Origin: Alphaproteobacteria bacterium
GTDB lineage: Bacteria; Pseudomonadota; Alphaproteobacteria; Acetobacterales; Acetobacteraceae
Direction of reading: 5' to 3'
DNA length: 33,912 nucleotides
Assembly (NCBI GenBank): GCA_016869735.1
Contig: VGDL01000038.1
Location: 1 to 33,912 of the forward strand
Made by a program: the position numbers and the translations under genes. The notes beneath the pieces were generated by a model. It searched no databases. It was given only the letters and a program-made list of their open reading frames with translations, and was not told where the DNA came from. Of the stretch, positions 8,786 to 15,473 are shown piece after piece (position 1 is the stretch's first letter; every line of letters begins with the position of its first letter).

Positions 8786-10168
8786 TTACTCCGCAGCGCG
8801 CAGCGCCGTTTGGCTACGCAGCTTCACGATGCCGGGAAGAGCATTGCCCTTCCACAGAGCTTCCAGAAGCGCCTTGGCTTCCTGCGTGCCAATCGCGTCC
8901 GCCGTCAGTTCCAGGAATTTATCGGACAGATCAGCATCCGAAAGCGGCGCATCCGGATCACCTTTGCGGGTGTGCTGGTGGCGGTTCAACACGCGGCCAT
9001 CGCGCAGCTTGATTTCCACTTTTGCTGAGCGCTTGGATGGAAAGGCCGCCGCGCATTCCGGATCAAGTGCCACGGTGACTTTCGGCATCACTGCGCGGAT
9101 GGCGGGGTCAGTCAGGCGTTCCGGTTCAAACGCTGCCAAACGCACACCGCCGTGAAGCAGCATGGTCGCGACGGTGAATTGCGTGGAGAAACGGCAATCC
9201 TGTTCTGTCGCGGCGGTTGGGCGATCACAGACATCCTTGGTCGCCTTATAGCCGCCGACATGCACACCCACCACATCGTCTGCGCTGAAGCCGGCTTCGC
9301 GCTGCAAATCGCGCACGGCATCAAGCGCGGCGAAGATATGCCCGCAGCAGCCGTGATTCTTGAACGTCATATCCGTGATGGCATAGGGCTTGCCGATATT
9401 GGCGAGCGATTTTTCCCATTTGCCGGTATCTTCGCTGGTGGCGGCTGCAAAGCCCGCCGGGCCATGCAGCACATCCAAAGCGCCGGTCATGCCGCGCGCT
9501 GCTGCCATGGCCGCCATGGCGCCGGCTTCCGCCGCATGGCCGGGATGCAAGGGCTTGGACATGCCTTCGCCCCGGAAGGCTTGTTGCAGGCCGCTTGCCA
9601 TGGTGGCGCAGGTTGCAAGGGCATGCGCGGTGCGTTCCGCATCGCAATTCAGCGCGACGGCTACCGCCGCCGCAGCACCAAAGGTGCCGACCGTGCCCGT
9701 AGTATGCCAGAAATCATAATGGGATGGCTGCACCGCAACACCGATGCGGCACGAAACCTCATAGCCTGCAATCATGGCGCGCAGCAGCAAATCCATATCC
9801 GCGCCGCGTGACTGCGCCGCCGCCAGCGCCGCTGCAATGGTCGGGCAGCCCGGATGATAGACAGCGTAACGATAGATATCGTCGAACTCCACGGTGTGGG
9901 ATGCCGTGCCATTCAGCAGCGCAGCGTGGCGGAGCGGCACCTGACGGCCACTGACGTAACAAACCGCACCACCACCGCCGCGCGTTTCATCTTCAAGCGC
10001 GGCGGACATCAGTGTGGCGGGCGCGCGGGATGCGCCGGCCAATAGTGCTGCGAACCAATCCACCAGGGCACGGCGCGCGTGATGCGCGATTTCGGCATCC
10101 ACCGCCCGGCTCCGCCAGGTTGCAGCGTGATCCGCCAGAACAAGCAAGGGGTTTTCCATGATGGGCAT
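8786..10168 (-). CDS. MmgE/PrpD family protein
   Basis: A 460-residue member of the MmgE/PrpD family, which includes 2-methylcitrate dehydratase and cis-aconitate decarboxylase. Typical features are ASHTVEFDDIYR (about 89-100), a Gly/Ala-rich helical domain and FKNHGCCGHIFAALDA (about 268-283). The C-terminal domain has the KRSAKVEIKLRDGRVL block. The family acts on small di- or tricarboxylates, but members with unknown substrates are far more common than true PrpD. It is last in a minus-strand run with a hydroxyacid dehydrogenase two bases upstream, so it probably acts in the same acid-degrading pathway. A start at the in-frame ATG at 10159 is also possible. Confidence 0.87.
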   Translation of the reverse strand: MPIMENPLLVLADHAATWRSRAVDAEIAHHARRALVDWFAALLAGASRAPATLMSAALEDETRGGGGAVCYVSGRQVPLRHAALLNGTASHTVEFDDIYRYAVYHPGCPTIAAALAAAQSRGADMDLLLRAMIAGYEVSCRIGVAVQPSHYDFWHTTGTVGTFGAAAAVAVALNCDAERTAHALATCATMASGLQQAFRGEGMSKPLHPGHAAEAGAMAAMAAARGMTGALDVLHGPAGFAAATSEDTGKWEKSLANIGKPYAITDMTFKNHGCCGHIFAALDAVRDLQREAGFSADDVVGVHVGGYKATKDVCDRPTAATEQDCRFSTQFTVATMLLHGGVRLAAFEPERLTDPAIRAVMPKVTVALDPECAAAFPSKRSAKVEIKLRDGRVLNRHQHTRKGDPDAPLSDADLSDKFLELTADAIGTQEAKALLEALWKGNALPGIVKLRSQTALRAAE

Positions 10169-10170
10169 TG

Positions 10171-11145
10171 CTACGCGTTGCCGCGCAGCACCTCCTTATT
10201 GATCACAACATCGGGGTCGAGTTGACCCTTGAAATGGCTGATGATGCTCTCCGCGCAGGAAAGCCCCATGCGGCGCATGCCCTGTTCCGTTGCTGCAGCG
10301 GAATGGGGGGAGACCACAACATTCGGCAAATCAAGCAGCGGCAGGCGCGTGGTGACGGGTTCTTCCCAGAATACATCAAGACCGGCGGTGGCAAGATGCC
10401 CGGTCTTCAGCGCGGCGGTGAGTGCGGCTTCATCCACCAGCGTGCCGCGCGCGGTATTGATATAGGTGCCACCTGGCTTCATCGCCGCCAGGAAGGTGCC
10501 ATTCACCATGCCGCGCGTTTCTTCATTGCTCGGGCAATGGGTGGTGACGATATCGGCTTCTGCCAGCCCTTCATGCAATACCTTCACCGGGCGAAAGCCA
10601 GCGCCCCTGATAGTGTTTTGCGGGATATAGGGGTCATGCACCAGCACCTCCATCCCGAAGGCGGCGCAGAGCCGCGCGACGCGCCCACCAATGCGCCCGA
10701 AGCCGATGATCAGTACCTTCCGCCCGGATAGATCCCAGGTTTTCAGCGAAGGCTTGGAACCCCAATCCAGTGCCCGCAAGTTCTTATCATAATCCAGCGT
10801 GCGCCGCGATGTGGACAACATCAGCATCATGGCGTGTTCGGCGACAGAAAGCGCATTGGCATCGGGTGTAACAGTCAGCCGAATGCCGCGTTCGGTCAGC
10901 GCCTTCACATCCACCGCGTCATAGCCAACGCCATGGCGCGCACAGATGGAAAGCATTGGTGCATTGGCCAGAAAATCACGATTGATCGGGGTGGCGCGGA
11001 CGATGATGGCTTCTGCGGTTTGCATCGGCTCCCGCAGCGTATCCGCATTCACCTCGGTCAACATCGTGACCTTGAAATCGGGTTCCGCATGCAGCCTTGC
11101 CATGGCATCGGGGTGCAGCGGTCTCAGGCAAACGATGTGGGGCAT
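10171..11145 (-). CDS. D-isomer specific 2-hydroxyacid dehydrogenase family protein
   Basis: A 324-residue NAD(P)-dependent dehydrogenase related to D-3-phosphoglycerate dehydrogenase but without ACT domains. It has the nucleotide-binding GFGRIGGRVA fingerprint. The catalytic set is Arg in NTARGTLVDEAAL, Glu in the FWEEPV region and His in VVSPHSAAAT. The ATG at 11145 has a good AGGAAA site; the frame extends to 11196 but that overlaps the upstream gene's end. It lies between a Bug gene (8 bp upstream) and the mmgE-like gene. (S)-sulfolactate dehydrogenase SlcC belongs to this family, and a ComDE-like decarboxylase is close by, so oxidation of a hydroxy-acid to a 2-oxoacid is a reasonable inference. 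Confidence 0.9.
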   Translation of the reverse strand: MPHIVCLRPLHPDAMARLHAEPDFKVTMLTEVNADTLREPMQTAEAIIVRATPINRDFLANAPMLSICARHGVGYDAVDVKALTERGIRLTVTPDANALSVAEHAMMLMLSTSRRTLDYDKNLRALDWGSKPSLKTWDLSGRKVLIIGFGRIGGRVARLCAAFGMEVLVHDPYIPQNTIRGAGFRPVKVLHEGLAEADIVTTHCPSNEETRGMVNGTFLAAMKPGGTYINTARGTLVDEAALTAALKTGHLATAGLDVFWEEPVTTRLPLLDLPNVVVSPHSAAATEQGMRRMGLSCAESIISHFKGQLDPDVVINKEVLRGNA

Positions 11146-11153
11146 GGTGTTTC

Positions 11154-12119
11154 CTATTCTACCTTGGCGCCGGAAATACGCACCAATTCCGCCCATTTGG
11201 GAATCTCGGTAGCGAGAAAGGCGCGGAATTCCTCGGGCGTTGAACCGACAGGCTCGCTGCCCTGCTGGGCGAGCTTCGCCTTCATGTCATCCGTGCGCAT
11301 CACGGCGCGGATTTCAGCGGCGATGCGATTGACGATGGGGGCAGGTGTATTCGCCGGCGCCATATAGCCATTCCATAGTGCCACTTCGAAGCCGGGTAGG
11401 GTTTCGGCGATGGTCGGCACATCGGGCAGCAGCGCGGAACGTCGCGCGGTCGTCACGGCAATGGCGCGCAACCGCCCCGCCTGCACATGCGCAATAACTT
11501 CCACCAGGGGCGCGGCCATGGCCTGGATTTTACCGCCGATCAGATCCGTCACCGCCGGCGTGCCGCCGCGATAGGATACATGCGTGACCTCAATACCGGT
11601 GCGCGCGGCGATTAGCGCGGCGGAAAGATGCTGCGATGTGCCCGACCCAGCATTGCCGAAATTGAGTACGCCCGGCTTCGCCTTGGCTTCCGCAACCAGC
11701 CCCGCGAAATCCCGCGCCGGCACATCAGGATGCACCACCAGAAGATTCGGGATGAAGGTGGTTTGGCTGATCGGCGCAAAATCCCGCTGCGCATCGAAGG
11801 GAATATTACGATACAGCGCAGCATTGGTGGCATGCGTCGAACTTGTTGCCATCAGCAGCGTATAGCCATCAGGGGCAGCCCGCGCGACAGCTTCACTCCC
11901 GATATTTCCTGCCGCACCGGGGCGATTTTCAATCACGACAGGTTGGCCAAGCCGGGGTGAAATCGCCTCAGCGACCAGACGCGCGGTGATATCGGTGCTG
12001 CCACCGGGTGCGAAGGGAACAATCACGCGAATGGGGCGATCCGGGCTCCATTGCGCCTGAGCAAATGCGGGGCTTGCCGCCCTGGCTGCCAGCCCCGCCA
12101 GAATGTGCCGTCTTTGCAT
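11154..12119 (-). CDS. Bug-family tripartite tricarboxylate transporter substrate-binding protein
   Basis: A 321-residue periplasmic binding protein. A signal peptide (about 1-21, ending FAQA) is followed by the family opening DRPIRVIVPFAPGGSTDITAR. Then come ENRPGAAGNIGSEAVARAAPDGYTLLMAT and the VSYRGGTPAVTDLIGGKIQ block. Bug proteins bind organic acids for TctA/TctB permeases. No permease is encoded in the window, so this is an orphan binding protein that must share a permease elsewhere or act as a sensor. GGGAGGT precedes the ATG. It sits between the decarboxylase and dehydrogenase genes, so its ligand is probably the substrate of that pathway. Confidence 0.93.
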   Translation of the reverse strand: MQRRHILAGLAARAASPAFAQAQWSPDRPIRVIVPFAPGGSTDITARLVAEAISPRLGQPVVIENRPGAAGNIGSEAVARAAPDGYTLLMATSSTHATNAALYRNIPFDAQRDFAPISQTTFIPNLLVVHPDVPARDFAGLVAEAKAKPGVLNFGNAGSGTSQHLSAALIAARTGIEVTHVSYRGGTPAVTDLIGGKIQAMAAPLVEVIAHVQAGRLRAIAVTTARRSALLPDVPTIAETLPGFEVALWNGYMAPANTPAPIVNRIAAEIRAVMRTDDMKAKLAQQGSEPVGSTPEEFRAFLATEIPKWAELVRISGAKVE

Positions 12120-12133
12120 CGTTACCTCCCTAT

Positions 12134-12162
12134 GCTGTTACCAATCTCCGTCGGCTAACAGC
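12134..12162. repeat. Inverted repeat between decarboxylase beta and Bug genes
   Basis: GCTGTTA (12134-12140) pairs with TAACAGC (12156-12162) over a 15-base loop, within the 49-bp gap between the two minus-strand genes. Next to it is GTAATGTTAC (12163-12172), which overlaps the decarboxylase stop. It could be an operator or an mRNA hairpin that adjusts expression of the binding protein. No T-run follows, so it is not a classic terminator. Confidence 0.35.
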
Positions 12163-12168
12163 GTAATG

Positions 12169-12771
12169 TTACAATTGATGATGCGCTGCCGGCCCCATCA
12201 CCGCTTCGCGCATACGCGCTTGCAACAGCGCGCCTTCGCGTGGTGGCAGCACCAAAGGCTTGCTGGTGGCATCAATCTTCGCCACCGCGAAGAAGGGGCC
12301 TTGGCCAGCATGGATTGCCTTGTGCAGCGCTGGCACTTCATCGGGCTTGGTGACGAACATGGTGTGCTGAATGCCGGCACCCTTCGCCATCATCACCAGA
12401 TCAACGCCGTGGCGTGTCGCAGTTTCCTGCATGCCGGTTTCGCCGTAATGTTCATTGTCCTGCACCACAATGGAAAGATTGGCGGGCTTTTGCACCGCAA
12501 TGGTGGCCAATGCGCCAATGCCCATCAGCATTTCGCCATCACCGGTAATTACCAACACCTTGCGCTTGGGCTGCGCCAAAGCCAAGCCAAGCCCGATCAT
12601 GGCCGCACCCCCCATGCCACCCCAAAGCGGCAGGTTTTCCGCGCAATCACCGATGGCGGTAATGTCCCAGGCCGGCGCACCAAGCCCGGCAATCACCAGC
12701 ATTTCGCCACGATCGGTGAGCAGCGCACGGGTCAATTCGCGGCGATCGAGTTTTCCGGAAGCAGCAAGCAT
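12169..12771 (-). CDS. ThDP-dependent 2-oxoacid decarboxylase, cofactor-binding (beta) subunit, ComE-like
   Basis: A 200-residue C-terminal-half ThDP enzyme subunit. The cofactor motif is GDG (77-79), then 26 residues, then N106 in VVQDNEHYGETG, as in sulfopyruvate and phosphonopyruvate decarboxylase beta parts. The first third holds LPLWGGMGGAAMIGLGLALA, a typical ThDP-domain helix. The open frame continues to 12819 into the alpha gene. The ATG at 12771, four bases after the alpha stop with GGAAGGA upstream, gives a sensible N-terminus. With the alpha subunit it should decarboxylate a small 2-oxoacid to an aldehyde. Substrate unknown; sulfopyruvate is one candidate. Confidence 0.85.
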   Translation of the reverse strand: MLAASGKLDRRELTRALLTDRGEMLVIAGLGAPAWDITAIGDCAENLPLWGGMGGAAMIGLGLALAQPKRKVLVITGDGEMLMGIGALATIAVQKPANLSIVVQDNEHYGETGMQETATRHGVDLVMMAKGAGIQHTMFVTKPDEVPALHKAIHAGQGPFFAVAKIDATSKPLVLPPREGALLQARMREAVMGPAAHHQL

Positions 12772-12775
12772 TTTC

Positions 12776-13327
12776 TCAGTCCTTCCCGAAAGTCTTGGCG
12801 CCAAGCACGCGCTGGCCAATCAGGGTTGCGGTGGGGCGGAAGGTATTGAAGGCAAGGCGGATGGTGGCATTCACCGTGGGCGCAATATCTTCCGGCGTAT
12901 CGGCGCGGTGCACCAGCGTGCCCATGGCTTCCAGCACGGTTTGCGTCGCATTGCCCATTGGCACTTGCGCCGGATTGAATTCGCCAAAATCGCCGCGCAT
13001 CGTCACCAGCATGGGCAGCGGGCAGCGATGCATGATGGAAAGCGAAAGCATATTGATGCAATTGCCAACGCCAGAGGATTGCATCAGCAGCACGCCCTTG
13101 GCACCCCCAAGCCAGGCCCCTTGCAGCAGGGCAATGCCTTCTTCTTCGGTGGTCAGTGTCACCACCTTCATTTCATTATCGGCCAGGCAGCGGCGGATTA
13201 GCCGCGAATGCCCCGCATCGGGCACCAAGGCCACTTGCGTAATGTTATGCGTCTTGAGCAGGGAATAGATCTGATCCGGCCAATCGGCCGCGGCGTCTGG
13301 CGCCTTGTCTATTGAATGTTCGTCCAT
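12776..13327 (-). CDS. ThDP-dependent 2-oxoacid decarboxylase, PYR-domain (alpha) subunit, ComD-like
   Basis: A 183-residue PYR domain of a split ThDP decarboxylase. VALVPDAGHSRLI (about 32-44) is followed by the cofactor-activating glutamate in TTEEEGIALLQGAWLGG (Glu 61-63). GVLLMQSSGVGNCINML and the substrate-side segment MLVTMRGDFGEFNPAQVPMG come next. Sulfopyruvate decarboxylase ComDE has the same split and size. The start has a GGGAAA site. First gene of the minus-strand catabolic run, divergent from arfB across an 86-bp repeat-rich gap. The stop is four bases before the beta start, so the two subunits are probably made in equal amounts. Confidence 0.86.
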   Translation of the reverse strand: MDEHSIDKAPDAAADWPDQIYSLLKTHNITQVALVPDAGHSRLIRRCLADNEMKVVTLTTEEEGIALLQGAWLGGAKGVLLMQSSGVGNCINMLSLSIMHRCPLPMLVTMRGDFGEFNPAQVPMGNATQTVLEAMGTLVHRADTPEDIAPTVNATIRLAFNTFRPTATLIGQRVLGAKTFGKD

Positions 13328-13413
13328 GGTTTCCCGTTCCTTGATCCGCCCAACATCCTGCGCCCGGCGCCTGATGGCAAGACAGGATGGGCCAGGATGT
13401 TCTATGAAAACGC
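13328..13413. promoter_or_regulatory. Divergent promoter region with CAGGATG repeats
   Basis: This 86-bp gap separates the decarboxylase operon from arfB. It holds a perfect 9-bp inverted repeat, AACATCCTG (13352-13360) and CAGGATGTT (13393-13401). A third CAGGATG lies at 13383-13389, exactly 10 bp from the right arm. Repeats on the same helical face in a divergent promoter suggest a regulator-binding site. No regulator gene is adjacent, and no clear -35/-10 pair stands out. Confidence 0.45.
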
Positions 13414-13836
13414 ATGATCCGCATCACCCCCAGCATTGCGATTGCCGAACAGGAGCTGAAGGAAGCGTTTTTGCGCGCCTCTGGCCCTGGTGGGCAGAAT
13501 GTGAACAAGCTGGAAACGGCGGTACAGCTTCGCTTTGCGGCCATGGCATCGCCCAATTTGCCTGATGCCGTGAAGCAAAGACTGGTGGCCTTGGCCGGGC
13601 GGCGGATGACGCAGGATGGTGTTGTGATCATCACGGCGGAACGCCACCGCATGCGGGAAGCCAATCGAGAAGATGCGCGGCAAAGGCTGGTTGCGCTGCT
13701 GCGCAAGGCGGCTCTGCCGCCCCCACCGCCACGCAAGGCCACCAAGCCACCCGCTGGTTCAAAAGCGCGGCGGCTGGAATCCAAAACACGTCGCGGCGCG
13801 GTCAAGCGCCTACGTGGTGGGGCACTTGAAGAATGA
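13414..13836 (+). CDS. arfB: Alternative ribosome-rescue factor / peptidyl-tRNA hydrolase ArfB
   Basis: A 140-residue release-factor-like protein (YaeJ/ArfB, ICT1 family) that frees ribosomes stalled on mRNAs without a stop codon. The N-terminal domain carries the catalytic GGQ at 26-28 in RASGPGGQNVNK. The C-terminal tail (about 95-140) is rich in Lys, Arg and Pro, the part that inserts into the empty mRNA channel. Class I release factors are much longer, so the short length and missing codon-recognition domain identify ArfB. The ATG at 13414 gives the standard N-terminus (MIRITPSIAIAEQEL). Single gene, flanked by a divergent operon and a convergent hup-like gene. Confidence 0.93.
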   Translation: MIRITPSIAIAEQELKEAFLRASGPGGQNVNKLETAVQLRFAAMASPNLPDAVKQRLVALAGRRMTQDGVVIITAERHRMREANREDARQRLVALLRKAALPPPPPRKATKPPAGSKARRLESKTRRGAVKRLRGGALEE

Positions 13837-13855
13837 AACCTGCCGATCAGGCATG

Positions 13856-13889
13856 AAAAAAGGCGGTGCCCCATCGGAACACCGCCTTT
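13856..13889 (-). terminator. Rho-independent terminator of the HU-family gene
   Basis: AAAGGCGGTG (13859-13868) pairs perfectly with CACCGCCTTT (13880-13889) over an 11-base loop. Read on the minus strand the stem ends in a run of six T, just past the HU stop. On the plus strand it lies 20 bp after arfB and may also help end that transcript, although the T-run there is only three. Confidence 0.85.
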
Positions 13890-13905
13890 CCTGGAAAGCG
13901 AAAAA

Positions 13906-14214
13906 TCAGGCCTTCGCCTTACGCTTGCCCTTCTTCACGCCGGCCAGCGCAGCGACCTTAAGCGCCGGGCTCGCCTTGAAGCGGACAGTGGCGCCGGCCT
14001 TGATCTGCACCTTTTCACCGGTCTTGGGGTTCAAGCCGGTGCGCTTCGGGGTTTCGCGCACGGCGAAAGCACCGAAATCAGGAATGGTGAAACGGCCAGA
14101 GCTGACAATTTCATTCTTGATCGCGTCAATGATATCGGCGGCAAGCTTGCCCGCCGCAACGGCAGACATGTCACCAGAATTGGCGATCACGTCAGTGAGG
14201 AACTTCTTCGACAT
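13906..14214 (-). CDS. HU-family DNA-binding protein
   Basis: A 102-residue histone-like protein. A helical N-terminal dimerisation half (MSKKFLTDVIANS... to about residue 45) precedes the beta arm with the signature GRFTIPDFGAFAVRETPKRTGLNPKTGEK. Here the usual GFG reads DFG and the arm tip RTGLNPKTGE is intact. The C-terminus is a short Lys/Arg tail (KKGKRKAKA) that is longer than in Escherichia coli HU. HU proteins bend and compact DNA. A GGGAGA site precedes the ATG. Monocistronic, with its own terminator and a hairpin in the 5' leader. Confidence 0.93.
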   Translation of the reverse strand: MSKKFLTDVIANSGDMSAVAAGKLAADIIDAIKNEIVSSGRFTIPDFGAFAVRETPKRTGLNPKTGEKVQIKAGATVRFKASPALKVAALAGVKKGKRKAKA

Positions 14215-14237
14215 GGTTCGATTCTCCCTTAAGGATG

Positions 14238-14254
14238 CCTCGGCATAGCCGAGG
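14238..14254 (-). promoter_or_regulatory. Hairpin in the 5' leader of the HU-family gene
   Basis: CCTCGGC (14238-14244) pairs perfectly with GCCGAGG (14248-14254) over a 3-base loop. It is centred about 32 bases upstream of the HU start codon and lies just before the ribosome binding site. It could shape translation or stability of this abundant mRNA. It is not followed by a T-run in the direction of the gene, so it is unlikely to be a terminator. Confidence 0.4.
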
Positions 14255-14392
14255 ATTCGGGCCTTGTCAGCAGGTGCAAACTATTTTTTTGCGCCCGTGA
14301 CAAGAAAATTCACAGTATCAGCCGAAAGACTCGCAAACCTATACCCCCAGTGTTACAAAAATCTGGGATTTTGCGCGAAATCCTTGGTCTGA
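14255..14392. other. Gap between HU gene and Bug gene
   Basis: This stretch must contain the HU promoter (minus strand) and the 3' end of the upstream Bug transcript. An A7 tract lies on the minus strand near 14284-14290. A weak hairpin, AAAATC (14358-14363) with GATTTT (14367-14372), lies just after the Bug stop and could be a weak terminator. No gene seen. Confidence 0.3.
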
Positions 14393-15364
14393 TCAGTTGA
14401 TTGAAGCGCCGGAAGCCCGGACGATTGGTGTCCATTTCGTGGTTTCGGCACGCATGAAACCGGCCAATTCCTGAGGCGTGCTGGGGGCTGCTTCCAGGCC
14501 ATGGCGCGCCAGATGGGCAACAATTTCAGGATCACGCAGCGTTTCAACCAGGGCTTGATTGACCCGGGTTACAATGGGCTGCGCCAGGTTGCGCGGGCCC
14601 ATCAGCGCATACCAATTGGCCACTTCGTAACCGGGCAAGGGTCCCGCTTCAGCAATGGTGGGTGTATCGGGCAAAAGCCGGCTGCGCTGTGGCAAGGGAA
14701 CCGCCAGGGCGCGCAGCTTGCCGGCTTCAATCTGTGGCAGCACGGTCGCGGCGGTGGCCACCGAGAAATCCACCTTCCCCGAGATCAAATCAGTGATCAA
14801 TTGCCCGCCACCGCGATAAGGCACATGCACCGTGCTGATCTTTGCCATGGAATCAAGCAAGGCGCCGCCCAAATGTCCCGCGCTGCCAACGCCCGAAGAT
14901 CCATAGGTCAATTGATCTGGCCGCGCACGCGCTGCCGCGATCAAATCCGGCAGGCTGCGCCAGGGGCGATCCACCGGCACTACCAGAATATTGGTAACCT
15001 CAACGGAACGCGAAATCGGTGTCAGGTCCGTCACGACATCAAAGGGTAGCTTCGCCAAAATCGGGTTCAGGACCAGGGACGCGATGGTGCCCATCATCAG
15101 GGTGTAGCCATCGGATGGTGAATTTACGGTGGCTTCCGATGCCAGATTTCCGCCCGCACCGGGGCGATTTTCCACGATGATGGGCTGGCCCAAAAGCGCT
15201 TGCAGCTTACTTGTCAGCGTGCGTGTGGTGATATCCGTCCCGCCTCCGGGCGCGAAGCCCACCAGGATCCGAATGGGGCGCTGCGGATTCCACACGCCTT
15301 GCGCAGAAAGCGGTGTGGCTGCCAGCAGGGCGGGTGCGGCCAATAGGCGACGGCGGTGCAACAT
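14393..15364 (-). CDS. Bug-family tripartite tricarboxylate transporter substrate-binding protein
   Basis: A 323-residue periplasmic binding protein. The signal peptide HRRRLLAAPALLAATPLSAQ has a twin basic start and an AxA-like end. The family opening QRPIRILVGFAPGGGTDITTR follows, then ENRPGAGGNLASEATVNSPSDGYTLMMGT and VPYRGGGQLITDLISGKVD. The frame runs 65 codons further upstream, but the ATG at 15364 has AAGGAAG and a proper signal sequence, so the extension is rejected. No permease is nearby. It is divergent from another Bug gene across 109 bp, an arrangement suggesting shared control. Confidence 0.92.
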   Translation of the reverse strand: MLHRRRLLAAPALLAATPLSAQGVWNPQRPIRILVGFAPGGGTDITTRTLTSKLQALLGQPIIVENRPGAGGNLASEATVNSPSDGYTLMMGTIASLVLNPILAKLPFDVVTDLTPISRSVEVTNILVVPVDRPWRSLPDLIAAARARPDQLTYGSSGVGSAGHLGGALLDSMAKISTVHVPYRGGGQLITDLISGKVDFSVATAATVLPQIEAGKLRALAVPLPQRSRLLPDTPTIAEAGPLPGYEVANWYALMGPRNLAQPIVTRVNQALVETLRDPEIVAHLARHGLEAAPSTPQELAGFMRAETTKWTPIVRASGASIN

Positions 15365-15473
15365 GCGCTTCCTTCCTTTCCCAGCGATGCGCTTTGACCT
15401 TGGCGCAAAACATGCTGTTCTTTCGTTGGCATCATAGTCGGCCAGGAAGCGCCGCGCCAGCCAGGGGGAAAGC
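15365..15473. promoter_or_regulatory. Divergent promoter region between two Bug genes
   Basis: This 109-bp gap serves two divergent binding-protein genes. It contains a perfect 9-bp inverted repeat, GCGCTTCCT (15365-15373) and AGGAAGCGC (15444-15452). The left arm covers the ribosome binding site of the minus-strand gene, so part of the symmetry may just be two ribosome sites. Promoter boxes are not clear. Confidence 0.35.

Noticed and set aside
9152-9811. 219-codon plus-strand frame opposite the MmgE/PrpD gene
   Set aside because: No family motif; the minus strand has the conserved MmgE/PrpD sequence.
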